Source: an uncultured Flavobacteriaceae bacterium (lineage in GTDB: Bacteria > Bacteroidota > Bacteroidia > Flavobacteriales > Flavobacteriaceae). From it: a DNA stretch of 64,000 nucleotides. The position numbers were made by a program, and so were the translations under genes. Location: contig CALLUG010000012.1 in NCBI GenBank assembly GCA_938011315.1, positions 62,001 to 126,000 on the forward strand, in the 5' to 3' direction. Positions within the stretch are counted from its first letter, which is position 1; the number at the start of each line of letters is the position of its first letter. The notes under the pieces are model-generated. The model worked only from the letters and a program-made list of their open reading frames with translations, made no database searches and was not told the origin of the DNA. Below are positions 1 to 9,256 of this stretch, piece after piece.

Positions 1-1
1 T

Positions 2-400
2 TTTATTATTCTAAGTGTTATACCAATTTCTTTTATTGGTGTGTTTTTAACCTTTTATCTATTTGATTTTAATTTTGATCAAGGTGGCTTAGCCTGTTTC
101 GTGTTACTAAGTGGAATTACAGTAAATGCCTCTATTTTTATTATTAATGGATTTAATAAACTACAAAAACAAAACCCCGAACAAAATAAAATAGAGCTAT
201 ATTTAGAAGCGTTCAAACAAAAAATATTTCCAATTATGCTAACCATTATCTCTACTATTCTTGGATTTATCCCTTTTGTAAAAGATGGACAGAATGAAGT
301 GTTTTGGTTTGCATTGGGTGTAGGCACTATAGGAGGGTTAATCTTTTCTTTAGTAGGTATTTTGTTATATTTACCTGTATTTACATTAAAAAAACAGTAA
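2..400 (+). CDS. RND efflux transporter permease, C-terminal fragment (5' end outside window)
   Basis: This is the last ~132 residues of an RND-superfamily (AcrB/CusA-like) inner-membrane permease, a proton-driven exporter that works with a periplasmic adaptor and an outer-membrane channel. The reading frame is open from the window edge, so the ATG at 41 is not the true start. Visible landmarks are the stretch around FDQGGLACFVLLSGI and VNASIFIINGFN, typical of the last transmembrane bundle of these pumps, followed by two more hydrophobic helices and a short basic tail. The specific substrate cannot be told from this part. Family call is firm; the subfamily is not resolved. Confidence 0.85.
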   Translation, partial: FIILSVIPISFIGVFLTFYLFDFNFDQGGLACFVLLSGITVNASIFIINGFNKLQKQNPEQNKIELYLEAFKQKIFPIMLTIISTILGFIPFVKDGQNEVFWFALGVGTIGGLIFSLVGILLYLPVFTLKKQ

Positions 401-671
401 ACAAAAAAACCATCAGAGACGAATGCCTTGCCTAAATTTTTTTTGCCTCTAACCAAAATCGCTATACATTTTGTTTGGCAAATACCTCTATTTTGTAATA
501 ATAATGATGTAAACGTAATATATATTGCACGCTTACAATAAGCTATGCCTTAACTAGAAACAAGTTAATAACTTTTATATATTTAGCCTTATAAAACCCT
601 AGTAGAAAAAGGCTTTTTATTTAATTTCGTTTTTTAAGCAAAGACATCATTTACACTAATTAATAGTTACT
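401..671. other. intergenic stretch without a recognisable gene
   Basis: AT-rich DNA between the RND gene and the palindromic element upstream of thyA. No frame of convincing length or family resemblance, no tRNA cloverleaf and no TAnnTTTG promoter were found here apart from the weak hairpin listed separately. Confidence 0.5.
585..620 (+). terminator. possible weak terminator after the RND gene region
   Basis: AGCCTT (585-590) can pair with AAGGCT (609-614) across an 18-base loop and is followed by TTTTTATTT. The stem is only 6 bp and it lies 185 bases past the stop codon, so this is a weak call. Confidence 0.3.
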
Positions 672-840
672 AGCTTATACCAATTGTTATTTAAAATAAG
701 TTGCAAATAATTTGGAATATAGTGTGTTTAGATGACATAGAAAACCTAAACATAGTCTTAGTTGCGCTTCGATTTTATAGCGATATATAGACGCAATAGA
801 AACGAATGATATAGCTTATTTTGAGTCATAATTGATATTA
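672..840. repeat. MITE-like palindromic intergenic element, copy 1
   Basis: The left end (675-700) contains TACCAATTGTTATTTAAAAT followed by AAG. The right end (813-840) reads AGCTTATTTTGAGTCATAAT then TGATA, which is the imperfect reverse complement of the left end (about 20 of 26 positions). The element therefore has inverted ends about 165 bp apart, with an inner short palindrome (TGTTTAG ... CTAAACA). Closely related arms occur at 6544-6597 and 61153-61174. No coding capacity is visible. It abuts the thyA start, so it may carry the thyA promoter region. Confidence 0.55.
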
Positions 841-855
841 ACAACCCACATTGCA

Positions 856-1680
856 ATGAAACAATATTTAGATTTAGTAAAACATGTTTTAGAAAACGGC
901 ACCCAAAAAGGCGACCGTACGGGCACAGGCACAAAAAGTGTTTTTGGTTACCAAATGCGTTTCGATTTGGACAAAGGGTTTCCTATGGTAACCACAAAAA
1001 AACTTCATTTAAAATCTGTTATTTACGAACTATTGTGGTTTTTAAAAGGCGATACTAATATTAACTACCTCAAAGACAATGGGGTTCGTATTTGGAACGA
1101 ATGGGCAGACCAAGATGGCAATTTGGGTCCCGTATATGGTCATCAATGGCGTAATTGGAACAATGACGAGATAGACCAAATAAAAGACCTTATACAAACC
1201 TTAAAAAACAACCCTAATAGCAGAAGGATGTTAGTATCTGCTTGGAATCCCTCTGTGCTTCCAGACACCTCCAAGTCGTTTAGCGATAACGTTGCTAATG
1301 GAAAAGCAGCACTACCCCCTTGTCATGCTTTTTTTCAGTTTTATGTAGCAAACGGGAAACTATCATGCCAACTCTATCAGCGCAGTGCAGACGTGTTTTT
1401 GGGAGTACCGTTCAATATCGCATCTTACGCTTTGCTTACGATGATGATAGCTCAAGTTTGTGGTTATCAAGTAGGAGAGTTTATACATACTCTTGGAGAT
1501 GCACACATTTATAACAACCACCTAGCACAAGTAGAGTTGCAATTGTCTCGAGACATCCGTAAGCTACCAACACTAACATTAAACCCAGAAATTACAGATA
1601 TTTTTAATTTTAGCTTTAAGGACTTTACTTTGGCCGATTATAATCCACACCCACATATTAAAGGCACTGTAGCCGTTTAA
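856..1680 (+). CDS. thyA: thymidylate synthase
   Basis: Converts dUMP plus 5,10-methylene-tetrahydrofolate to dTMP and dihydrofolate in the cytoplasm. The N-terminus [20 protein letters not shown] and the RTGTGT motif match ThyA; the catalytic cysteine lies in the [11 protein letters not shown] segment (about residue 156), [10 protein letters not shown] is the phosphate-binding arginine region, and [15 protein letters not shown] binds the pyrimidine. A TTG 24 bases upstream is in frame, but the ATG at 856 gives the canonical N-terminus and usual length (274 residues). The next two genes follow within 12 bases each, ending in DHFR, which recycles the dihydrofolate made here. Confidence 0.97.
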   Translation: MKQYLDLVKHVLENGTQKGDRTGTGTKSVFGYQMRFDLDKGFPMVTTKKLHLKSVIYELLWFLKGDTNINYLKDNGVRIWNEWADQDGNLGPVYGHQWRNWNNDEIDQIKDLIQTLKNNPNSRRMLVSAWNPSVLPDTSKSFSDNVANGKAALPPCHAFFQFYVANGKLSCQLYQRSADVFLGVPFNIASYALLTMMIAQVCGYQVGEFIHTLGDAHIYNNHLAQVELQLSRDIRKLPTLTLNPEITDIFNFSFKDFTLADYNPHPHIKGTVAV

Positions 1681-1688
1681 AATATATT

Positions 1689-2138
1689 ATGAAACATTTA
1701 CTCTTACTACTTGCATTAATTAGCACATCAATTAGCTTTGCTCAAAAAAAGCAAACTAACGAATCAGAAGAAGTCCCTTTTGTGATTATAGAAAAAGTTC
1801 CTGTATATCCTAATTGCCAAAAATGGATTTCCGATAATGTAAAATTAAAAAAATGCATGTCCAATAAGATTAGTGATCATGTAAGTAAGAAATTTAATAC
1901 TAGACTTGCAAAAAGGCTAAGTCTTCCTGAAGGAAACGTAAAAATACAAATCTATTTTAAAATAAATAGAAAAGGAAAAGTAGTAGCCATTAAAGCTTCT
2001 GCACCTCACCGAAAACTTGAGAAAGAAGCTGTGAGAGTTATAAAATTACTTCCTGATATGGTAAAACCAGGATTTCATAAAGGAAAACCTGTTACTGTTC
2101 CTTATGCGTTGCCAATACTTTTTGCTGTTACAAAATAA
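1689..2138 (+). CDS. secreted TonB C-terminal-like protein
   Basis: 149 residues. Residues 1-19 form a clean signal peptide ending in SFAQ. The remainder resembles the TonB C-terminal fold used by many Bacteroidota secreted proteins: VPVYPNCQ, then a beta-rich part around VKIQIYFKINRKGKVVAI, with the spaced KEAVRVIKLLPDMVKPGFHKG segment typical of the family. There is no transmembrane anchor or proline linker, so it is not a conventional TonB energy transducer. It sits 8 bases after thyA and 11 before the DHFR gene, almost certainly co-transcribed, but a link to folate metabolism is not evident. Confidence 0.7.
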   Translation: MKHLLLLLALISTSISFAQKKQTNESEEVPFVIIEKVPVYPNCQKWISDNVKLKKCMSNKISDHVSKKFNTRLAKRLSLPEGNVKIQIYFKINRKGKVVAIKASAPHRKLEKEAVRVIKLLPDMVKPGFHKGKPVTVPYALPILFAVTK

Positions 2139-2149
2139 AAATAAGCGCT

Positions 2150-3061
2150 ATGTTTAGCAAAAAAAAAACAGAACAACCAACAATAGATAAAGAACAACTG
2201 GAGCTTATACAAAATGCACAGAAGCGTGTTGCACAAAAAAGGCGCTTGTACATTCATTTTGTCATCTTTCTAATTGGCACTTTATTTTTAATTTCACTTA
2301 ACCTAATTATAGGTTTTGGAAGTAATGTTAAGGTGTTTGAAAAAGATTGGTTTGTTTCTGTAACCTTACTTTGGTTATGCATCTTCATATATCACCTAAG
2401 CCAAGTCTATGTTGCTCATAAGTTTATGGGTAAATCTTGGGAACAAAAACAAATAAACAAGTTGGTAGCTAAACAAGAAGCTCGTATTGAAAAACTTAAA
2501 CATAAATTTGAAAAAGAAGAAACACATATTGCACAAAGTAACGTGTACAATTTAAAAACAACTAACCATAAGAATATAACTATTATCGTAGCCGCCTCAG
2601 AAAACAACGCTATTGGTAAAAATAATGATTTAATTTGGCATTTAAGTCATGACTTAAAACGCTTTAAGACTCTAACCAATAATCACCATATTATTATGGG
2701 GCGAAAAACGTTTGAAAGCTTTCCTAAACCCTTACCTAATCGCACACATATTGTTATTTCAAGACAAGAAGACTACAAGGTGCCAAAAGGTGTTATTGTT
2801 GTAAGCTCACTACAAAAAGCGATTGCGGTAGCAAAACATGATGCACAACCTTTTATTATAGGAGGAGGCGAAATATACAAGCAAGCGATGCATATTGCAA
2901 ATAAAATAGAGCTTACCCGTGTGCATGGCCATTTTGAGGCTGACACTTTTTTTCCTGAAATTGACCCCTCTATTTGGAAAGAGACAGCAAATACATTTCA
3001 TAAAAAAGACGAAAAGCACAAATACGAATTTTCTTTTATAACTTACAAAAGACTATTGTAA
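2150..3061 (+). CDS. folA: dihydrofolate reductase with N-terminal 2TM membrane domain
   Basis: 303 residues in one uninterrupted frame. Residues ~20-105 match the 2TM domain of Bacteroidota (RLYIHFVIFLIGTLFLISLN, a second helix around VTLLWLCIFIYHLSQVY, then WEQKQINKLV), followed by a charged, probably helical linker. Residues ~142-303 are a complete DHFR: IVAASENNAIGKNNDLIWHL with the substrate-binding Asp in SHDLKRFK, IIMGRKTFESFPKPLP, and the FIIGGGEIYKQA nucleotide loop. DHFRs are normally soluble ~160-residue enzymes, so this one should be tethered to the inner membrane. Reduces dihydrofolate to tetrahydrofolate, completing the cycle with ThyA. Confidence 0.9.
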   Translation: MFSKKKTEQPTIDKEQLELIQNAQKRVAQKRRLYIHFVIFLIGTLFLISLNLIIGFGSNVKVFEKDWFVSVTLLWLCIFIYHLSQVYVAHKFMGKSWEQKQINKLVAKQEARIEKLKHKFEKEETHIAQSNVYNLKTTNHKNITIIVAASENNAIGKNNDLIWHLSHDLKRFKTLTNNHHIIMGRKTFESFPKPLPNRTHIVISRQEDYKVPKGVIVVSSLQKAIAVAKHDAQPFIIGGGEIYKQAMHIANKIELTRVHGHFEADTFFPEIDPSIWKETANTFHKKDEKHKYEFSFITYKRLL

Positions 3062-3348
3062 TCTAGTATCTAAAAAAACAACGCTGTTACGATATCATTT
3101 CTAAGAATATTTTTTGCACTCATACTCAGTTTAATTTTAAGCTGTATCGTAAAATTAAGTACCACCTTACTTGTTGTAATATAATGCTAATAGCCTACAC
3201 AAGAAGCATACATAACGATGAATCCTTAAATTGATAATTTCTATTTTAATCTAAAAATTAAGTTAAAAAAGTATTAAAAAGATTAATAAACTAATGTGTT
3301 TTCTAAAAATTATTATTTTTACAAGGTAAATTTAAAACATCAAATACA

Positions 3349-5829
3349 TTGAAACACTCTTCCATTAAGATTTTATGTTTAGCAGTATTGCTAATTGTAT
3401 CCTCTTGTAAAACAGCAAAAGATGCAGCCAAAACAGCTACAGCTACAGCAAAGCCAAAGGCAAAACCTAAAAAAGGTGATATACAAGCCTATGATAAGGT
3501 AATTACAAAAGACGCAAAAACAGACAAAGGTCTTTTTGATGTACATAAATTAGACGGTAAGTTTTTTTATGAAATTCCAGACACCCTTTTTAATAGAGAA
3601 ATGCTAATGGTAACTCGTATTGCCAAAACCGCAAATGGATTAGGCTTTGGTGGTGGCAAACAAAATACCCAAGTATTACGTTGGCAAAAAAAAGATAAAA
3701 AAATATTATTACGCGTTGTTTCTCACACGGTTGTTGCAGCCGACTCATTGCCTATAAGCGAAGCCGTAGTAAACTCCAATTTTGAACCTATATTATATGC
3801 CTTTCCTATAAAGGCTTATGGCAAAGACTCTCTAAGTACAGTAATAGACGTAACGAGCTTATTTGCTAAAGATGTCAAGCCACTTGGTTTACCGCAAAGA
3901 AGTAGAACAGCCTTTAGAGTAACACGATTAGAGTCTGACAAATCATTTATAGAAAGTGTAAAAAGCTACCCTACAAATATTGAAGCTAGACACGTAAAAA
4001 CATACGCCGCAGGTAGAGCACCATCTAATCCTAGCTTAGGGTCTATATCTTTAGAGATTAATAACTCAATGATTTTGTTACCCAAAGTACCAATGAAGCG
4101 TCGTATTTTTGATCAACGTGTTGGTTGGTTTGCCAGAGGTCAAGTAGATTACGGACTAGAAGCACAAGAAAGTAAAACGGTACGTTATCTAGACCGTTGG
4201 AGACTAGAAGTTAAAGACGAAGATATTGCAAAATTTAAACGAGGAGAACTAGTAGAACCTAAAAAGCAAATTGTTTATTATATAGATAGAGCAACCCCAA
4301 AAAAATGGATAAAATATATAAAACAAGGTATTGAAGATTGGCAAGTAGCCTTTGAGGCTGCAGGTTTTAAAAATGCAATTATAGCTAAACTACCCCCTAC
4401 TCCAGAGGAAGACCCCGAATGGAGTGCCGAAGATGCACGCTACTCTGTAGTAAGATACTTAGCCTCTCCAATACCAAATGCAAATGGGCCTCATGTAAGT
4501 GATCCACGTTCTGGCGAAATTTTAGAATCAGATATTAACTGGTATCATAACGTAATGACTCTGTTACGCAACTGGTTTTTTGTACAAACATCCGCAATAA
4601 ATCCCGATGCGCGAGGTGTGGCTTTTAAAGATGAAGTTATGGGACGTTTAATTCGTTTTGTGTCATCTCATGAAGTAGGTCATACTCTTGGACTACCTCA
4701 TAACATGGGAAGCAGTGTGGCTTATCCTGTAGAAAAATTACGAGACCCAGAATTTACAAAAAAATACGGCACAGCGCCCTCTATAATGGATTATGCACGT
4801 TTTAACTATATCGCACAACCAGGTGATGGCGATGTTGCTTTAATGCCTAATATTGGAGTTTATGATAAGTACTCTATCTCTTGGGGGTACCGGCCCATTT
4901 TAGATGCAAAAACAGCAGAAGAAGAAAAGAAAACTCTAGACAGTTGGATTTTAAAACATGCAGGTGATCCTTACTACAGATTTGGAGGTCAGCAATTTGG
5001 AGTTATAGACCCAACATCACAGACCGAAGATTTGGGCGACGACGCCATGCTAGCAAGCCACTACGGGATTTTAAACCTTAAGCGTATTGTGCCTAACCTC
5101 CTAGAATGGACCGCAGAAGATGGTAAAAACTACTCAGATTTACAAACAATGTATGGACAAGTGTTAGGGCAATTTAGTAGATATATGGGGCATGTTACTG
5201 GCAATATAGGCGGAGTTATACAAATTAACAAAACATACGACCAAAAAGGTGCGGTATTTACTCATGTGGATAAAGCTACACAAAAAAGGGCAATGGACTT
5301 TCTTCATAAAGAATTATTTAGCACACCAAGTTGGTTAATGGATACTAATATTTTTAATAAAATTGAAAATGCAGGAGCTATAGAACGTTTAAGAGGAACC
5401 CAAGTAAGAACATTAAACAGTATCTTAGACACAGGGAGAATGCAGCGACTTATCGAAAATGAAACAATTAATGGCGCAAGCGGATATTCATTTTTAAATA
5501 TGATGCAAGACCTACGCAAAGGCATTTTTAGTGAGCTATCTAGAGGCAGCTCTATAGACACTTATAGAAGAAATTTACAACGTGCCTATATTGATAGAAT
5601 GAGCACTATAATGAACCCTCCAACAACAAGCACAACTACTTTTAATTTTAGAAGATTTGGAGGAACTCGAGTTAACGTTAGTCAATCCGATATTAAAGCA
5701 GTTGTAAGAGCAGAATTAAAAGAATTACAACGCACTATCAAAAACGGTATTGGACGCTCTAATGGGCTAAGTAAAATTCATCTACAAGACGCACTAGAGC
5801 GTGTAAACATGATCTTAGACCCTAAATAG
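3349..5829 (+). CDS. zinc-dependent metalloprotease lipoprotein (DUF5117/DUF4953-type)
   Basis: 826 residues beginning at a TTG codon: the TTG start gives a complete lipoprotein signal (MKHSSIKILCLAVLLIVSSC, Cys at residue 20), while later ATGs would remove it. The zinc site is HEVGHTLGLPH (HExxHxxGxxH) near residue 443, with a downstream Met-turn candidate in APSIMDYARFNY. An Ala/Lys-rich linker follows the lipid anchor. This is the large Bacteroidota family with DUF5118, DUF5117 and DUF4953 segments, predicted to be an envelope-anchored metzincin-like protease. Substrate unknown. A hairpin terminator follows at 5867. Confidence 0.85.
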   Translation: MKHSSIKILCLAVLLIVSSCKTAKDAAKTATATAKPKAKPKKGDIQAYDKVITKDAKTDKGLFDVHKLDGKFFYEIPDTLFNREMLMVTRIAKTANGLGFGGGKQNTQVLRWQKKDKKILLRVVSHTVVAADSLPISEAVVNSNFEPILYAFPIKAYGKDSLSTVIDVTSLFAKDVKPLGLPQRSRTAFRVTRLESDKSFIESVKSYPTNIEARHVKTYAAGRAPSNPSLGSISLEINNSMILLPKVPMKRRIFDQRVGWFARGQVDYGLEAQESKTVRYLDRWRLEVKDEDIAKFKRGELVEPKKQIVYYIDRATPKKWIKYIKQGIEDWQVAFEAAGFKNAIIAKLPPTPEEDPEWSAEDARYSVVRYLASPIPNANGPHVSDPRSGEILESDINWYHNVMTLLRNWFFVQTSAINPDARGVAFKDEVMGRLIRFVSSHEVGHTLGLPHNMGSSVAYPVEKLRDPEFTKKYGTAPSIMDYARFNYIAQPGDGDVALMPNIGVYDKYSISWGYRPILDAKTAEEEKKTLDSWILKHAGDPYYRFGGQQFGVIDPTSQTEDLGDDAMLASHYGILNLKRIVPNLLEWTAEDGKNYSDLQTMYGQVLGQFSRYMGHVTGNIGGVIQINKTYDQKGAVFTHVDKATQKRAMDFLHKELFSTPSWLMDTNIFNKIENAGAIERLRGTQVRTLNSILDTGRMQRLIENETINGASGYSFLNMMQDLRKGIFSELSRGSSIDTYRRNLQRAYIDRMSTIMNPPTTSTTTFNFRRFGGTRVNVSQSDIKAVVRAELKELQRTIKNGIGRSNGLSKIHLQDALERVNMILDPK

Positions 5830-5866
5830 AATATTTCTCTAAGTTTTTATTTTAATACGGAAAAAA

Positions 5867-5897
5867 AGATTGTCCCAAAAAGGCAATCTTTTTTTTT
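5867..5897 (+). terminator. rho-independent terminator after the metalloprotease gene
   Basis: AGATTGTCC pairs with GGCAATCT (one bulged base) across a short A-rich loop and is followed by an unbroken run of nine T. Placed 37 bases after the stop codon at 5829. Confidence 0.75.
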
Positions 5898-5995
5898 GAA
5901 TTATAACGATAGTACTCATTAGGTTTTATAGCCTCAAGTAAAAACATTAAACCTTTTTAATTTACATTAGTCATAATAGTATAAATAAATAAAAA

Positions 5996-6457
5996 ATGAA
6001 AACATTAGTACTACTTGCTTTAACGTTTCTAACATTACATGTCACAGCACAAAACAAAGACAGAATACCTGTAAAACAACACAAAATAAAAGAGGTTAAG
6101 AGGACGAAAATAAAGCAACATAATTTTTCTGCTGAAGAACGAGCAGAAATACAATCTAAACGAATGACTCTACAATTAGACCTAAATAATAAGCAACAAA
6201 ATCAAGTTAAAGCTGCAATTTTAAGACAAATAAAATCACGTCAAGAACTTGCAGAAGAAACAAAAAATAAAAAAACATTAGCAAAAAGAGAAAAGCTCAC
6301 AAAGGAAGAAAAACTGAAGCGCATAAATAAACGGTTAGACAACCAAATAGCTATGAAGAGCAAAATGAAATCCATTTTGAACGCAGAGCAATATGAAAAA
6401 TGGCAAAAAAATCTGGCTAGAAAAAAAAGACCTATCGCAATATCATATAGACAATAA
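5996..6457 (+). CDS. Spy/CpxP-like (LTXXQ) secreted helical protein
   Basis: 153 residues with a signal peptide ending near HVTAQ. The mature part is highly charged and almost entirely helical; FSAEERAEIQSKRMTLQLDL followed by NKQQNQVKAAI and later LNAEQYEKWQ fits the two-helix LTXXQ pattern of Spy/CpxP-type periplasmic proteins (DUF4890-like in Bacteroidota). Such proteins act as envelope chaperones or stress sensors; the specific role here is inferred only from the fold. It stands alone between a terminator and a minus-strand gene. Confidence 0.6.
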   Translation: MKTLVLLALTFLTLHVTAQNKDRIPVKQHKIKEVKRTKIKQHNFSAEERAEIQSKRMTLQLDLNNKQQNQVKAAILRQIKSRQELAEETKNKKTLAKREKLTKEEKLKRINKRLDNQIAMKSKMKSILNAEQYEKWQKNLARKKRPIAISYRQ

Positions 6458-6543
6458 GGCATATTAAAAAAACGATACAACTAGCGTTTTTATTACAACA
6501 TAAGTCTCTTCAAGGATATAGCTTATACCATTGAGTTGTATAA

Positions 6544-6597
6544 TACCAATTGTTACTCAAAATAAGCTATATAATCCATTTTAAATAACAATTGGTA
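6544..6597. repeat. palindromic intergenic repeat, copy 2
   Basis: Two 20-bp arms, TACCAATTGTTACTCAAAAT and ATTTTAAATAACAATTGGTA, are reverse complements at 18 of 20 positions with a 14-bp spacer. The second arm, read in reverse, equals the left end of the element at 672-700 exactly over 20 bases, so this is a short copy of the same family. Located between the Spy-like gene and the DUF4293 terminator. Confidence 0.6.
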
Positions 6598-6648
6598 AAC
6601 CCTTCAATAACACATTTAATGATTAAAAAGGCATCTTAAAAAATGCAA

Positions 6649-6679
6649 TAAAAAAAGCTCAAGATTTTCATCTTGAGCT
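6649..6679 (-). terminator. rho-independent terminator of the DUF4293 gene
   Basis: On the minus strand, AGCTCAAGAT, a GAAA loop and ATCTTGAGCT make a perfect 10-bp stem followed by seven or more T. The T-tract is only on the minus-strand side, so it ends the DUF4293 transcript, 25 bases beyond that gene's stop. Confidence 0.85.
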
Positions 6680-6703
6680 AACGCACTATTTACAATAATA
6701 GTA

Positions 6704-7111
6704 TTACCTCAACCGGTCTACAGATTTTACAAGAGCCTCATCCTTTTTAATAGCTTTGTTGGCCAAAACTAAAAATACGATAGAAAATATAGGCAGAAGC
6801 ACCCCAACACCATTCTCAGAAACCTTAGTCTCTCCTGATGTATTTAGTAGTCTAATTACAAATAACACTAATAAAGTAAAGTTTAATATAATATTAAGCC
6901 GTCCCAAAACAAATTGTAACATCCTATTTTTAAATAAAAAAATTGAAGTTAAAGCTAAGCCCCCAGAACTCAAAAATAAAACAAGATATAGCGTTTCATC
7001 TTTTGCATAAAAAGGTAAGTCATTAATAGTCCATAAATAACATAGAAAACTAAGCCCTGTAGATATAGCAATACAGATTAACAAATAAATTGTTTGAACT
7101 CTTTGAAGCAT
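6704..7111 (-). CDS. DUF4293 family membrane protein
   Basis: 135 residues starting MLQRVQTIYLLICIAIS, the characteristic start of DUF4293, with four hydrophobic helices (around residues 8-25, 42-60, 68-87 and 102-118) and a charged C-terminal tail. It is divergent from rho across a 238-bp shared promoter region, an arrangement I know from other flavobacteria. No function is known for the family. Confidence 0.8.
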   Translation of the reverse strand: MLQRVQTIYLLICIAISTGLSFLCYLWTINDLPFYAKDETLYLVLFLSSGGLALTSIFLFKNRMLQFVLGRLNIILNFTLLVLFVIRLLNTSGETKVSENGVGVLLPIFSIVFLVLANKAIKKDEALVKSVDRLR

Positions 7112-7349
7112 TTTTAAATTAAATTAAAATAAAAAACAAAAATAATAGTTTCTTTTTTAAAACATATAGGATTCTTTAAAAAGAAAGTTATATATTAGCG
7201 GCGTTATTTTTAGCAACCATTATATAGTGTGCTACTACATAATCTTCATTAAATTAATTCCAAGTCAAAATTATTTTCTGCTACGTTTCTAAAACACATC
7301 TAGTACTAAAACATACAATTACCATTTATAAAAAATATACAATCTCATA

Positions 7350-9038
7350 ATGTTTGAAATTTCCCAATTAAAAGAAATGAAGCTTCCCCAGCTTCAAGAT
7401 ATTGCTAAAAACTTAAAGATATTAAAATATCGTTATCTAAAAAAATTAGATTTAATATACCAAATTTTAGATTACCAAGCAGCTAACCCTTCTCAAAATG
7501 TAACTAGTAGCGTTAAGGCACCTACACTAGCAACTGCAACTAAAATTGAGAAACCAAAGCGAGAACGTATTGAGAAACCAAAGCCACCGTCAATACCTAA
7601 ACAAAAGGCTATTGATTTTAAAAAAGAAGACACAGAAAGCACTGAAGTGGTTAAAACTGCAAAGCCAAAACCCGCTGGCCCTAAAAACACAGCTCATACG
7701 ACTACAGTAGAGACTAAAACAGATAAAGCCAACCCTAAAAAAACACAAGACAAAAAACCACAAACACAAGGGCAACAAAAAAAACCAAACCCAAATCAAA
7801 ACCGCCCACAGCACAAAAATCAAAAACAAGACAAAAACTTTAATAACCATAACAACAATGGTAATGGAAGTAATGTAGGAAATAAAGATAATCGAAATCG
7901 TTACCGCGATCCAGACTTTGAATTTGATGCCATTATAGAAAGTGAAGGTGTACTAGATATTATGCAAGACGGTTATGGATTTTTACGCTCCTCAGACTAT
8001 AATTATTTATCATCTCCAGATGACATATATGTGTCTCAATCGCAAATTAAGTTATTTGGATTAAAAACAGGAGATACTGTATTGGGACATGTAAGACCTC
8101 CTAAAGAAGGAGAAAAATATTTTCCGCTAATAAAAGTAGTTTCAATCAATGGGCAAGACCCAAAGGTGGTTAGAGATCGTGTTTCTTTTGAGCATCTAAC
8201 CCCTTTATTTCCTCAAGAAAAATTTAATATCGCCGAAAAACAAAGCACGATTTCTACAAGAATAATGGATTTGTTTTCTCCCATAGGAAAAGGGCAACGT
8301 GGTATGATTGTATCACAACCTAAAACAGGAAAAACAATGCTACTAAAAGATGTAGCAAACGCCATTGCAGCAAATCACCCTGAGGTTTATCAAATGATTT
8401 TGTTAATTGACGAGCGCCCAGAAGAGGTTACAGACATGCAACGTAATGTACGTGGCGAAGTTATAGCCTCTACCTTTGATAAAGAAGCACACGAACACGT
8501 AAAAATTGCGAATATTGTATTGGAAAAAGCAAAACGTTTGGTGGAGTGTGGACACGATGTTGTAATTTTACTAGACTCCATTACACGTTTAGCAAGAGCA
8601 TACAATACAGTTCAGCCTGCTTCCGGAAAAATTCTTTCGGGAGGTGTAGATGCCAATGCGCTACACAAACCAAAACGTTTTTTTGGTGCCGCAAGAAATA
8701 TAGAAAACGGAGGGTCACTCTCTATTATCGCAACAGCTTTAACAGAAACAGGGTCTAAAATGGATGAAGTTATTTTTGAAGAATTTAAAGGCACAGGTAA
8801 TATGGAGCTGCAATTAGATCGAAAAATATCTAACCGCAGAATTTTCCCTGCCATAGACCTTACCTCTTCAAGTACACGTAGAGACGACATTCTACTAGAC
8901 GAGAACACAGTACAGCGTATGTGGGTAATGCGAAAGTACCTTGCCGATATGAACCCTGTAGAAGCAATGGAATTTATTAACGATCGCTTTAAACAAACTA
9001 GAAATAACGAAGAGTTTTTGATTTCTATGAACAGTTAA
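7350..9038 (+). CDS. rho: transcription termination factor Rho, with a long disordered N-terminal insert
   Basis: 562 residues against ~419 in E. coli. Residues 1-45 are the Rho N-terminal helical region ([20 protein letters not shown]). Residues ~50-180 are a low-complexity insert rich in Lys, Pro, Thr, Gln and finally Asn/Gly. Residues ~190-265 are the cold-shock-like RNA-binding domain ([16 protein letters not shown]). The ATPase follows: Walker A PKTGKT near 327, Walker B region [16 protein letters not shown], and the conserved [23 protein letters not shown]-dependent ATPase and helicase that ends transcription. A 200-base leader precedes the start. Confidence 0.97.
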   Translation: MFEISQLKEMKLPQLQDIAKNLKILKYRYLKKLDLIYQILDYQAANPSQNVTSSVKAPTLATATKIEKPKRERIEKPKPPSIPKQKAIDFKKEDTESTEVVKTAKPKPAGPKNTAHTTTVETKTDKANPKKTQDKKPQTQGQQKKPNPNQNRPQHKNQKQDKNFNNHNNNGNGSNVGNKDNRNRYRDPDFEFDAIIESEGVLDIMQDGYGFLRSSDYNYLSSPDDIYVSQSQIKLFGLKTGDTVLGHVRPPKEGEKYFPLIKVVSINGQDPKVVRDRVSFEHLTPLFPQEKFNIAEKQSTISTRIMDLFSPIGKGQRGMIVSQPKTGKTMLLKDVANAIAANHPEVYQMILLIDERPEEVTDMQRNVRGEVIASTFDKEAHEHVKIANIVLEKAKRLVECGHDVVILLDSITRLARAYNTVQPASGKILSGGVDANALHKPKRFFGAARNIENGGSLSIIATALTETGSKMDEVIFEEFKGTGNMELQLDRKISNRRIFPAIDLTSSSTRRDDILLDENTVQRMWVMRKYLADMNPVEAMEFINDRFKQTRNNEEFLISMNS

Positions 9039-9090
9039 TATGAGAGTATTACTAATGAAACTGATAATACTTTACAACTAAAATTTTCAG

Positions 9091-9138
9091 ATAAACAAGG
9101 GTCTTAATTTTAAAACTAAAATTACAACCCTTGTTTAT
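9091..9138. terminator. strong hairpin downstream of rho
   Basis: ATAAACAAGGGT (9091-9102) and ACCCTTGTTTAT (9127-9138) are perfect 12-bp complements around an AT-rich inner segment that can itself pair. There is no long T-run after it, so it may be an mRNA 3'-end stabiliser or imperfect terminator rather than a textbook one. It lies 53 bases after the rho stop. Confidence 0.6.
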
Positions 9139-9151
9139 GTGATATAATTAA

Positions 9152-9199
9152 GTGGTTTGTCAAAAGCATCCTCAGTACAAACACACCTTTTCAAACCAC
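9152..9199. other. second hairpin between rho and dxs
   Basis: GTGGTTTG plus AAAAG (9152-9166, two bulged bases) pairs with CTTTTCAAACCAC (9187-9199). It sits between the rho hairpin and the dxs -7 box, so it precedes the probable dxs transcription start. It may be part of the rho 3' region or a DNA-level site; its role is not established. Confidence 0.4.
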
Positions 9200-9241
9200 A
9201 TACTTTATAGATAATTATGTATTAATTTAGGTTTCAACACT

Positions 9242-9249
9242 TACCTTTG
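9242..9249 (+). promoter_or_regulatory. dxs -7 promoter element (TAnnTTTG)
   Basis: TACCTTTG matches the Bacteroidota -7 consensus TAnnTTTG. Only seven bases separate it from the dxs ATG at 9257, which would make the dxs mRNA leaderless or nearly so. No good -33 TTG was seen at the expected distance. Confidence 0.55.
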
Positions 9250-9256
9250 CAAACCA

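Noticed and set aside
3100-3185. A frame reading like a lipoprotein signal (RIFFALILSLILSC) in the gap before the metalloprotease gene
   Set aside because: No start codon in frame at the right place and the frame stops after about 28 codons. It may be a decayed lipoprotein gene, but the evidence is too thin to annotate.
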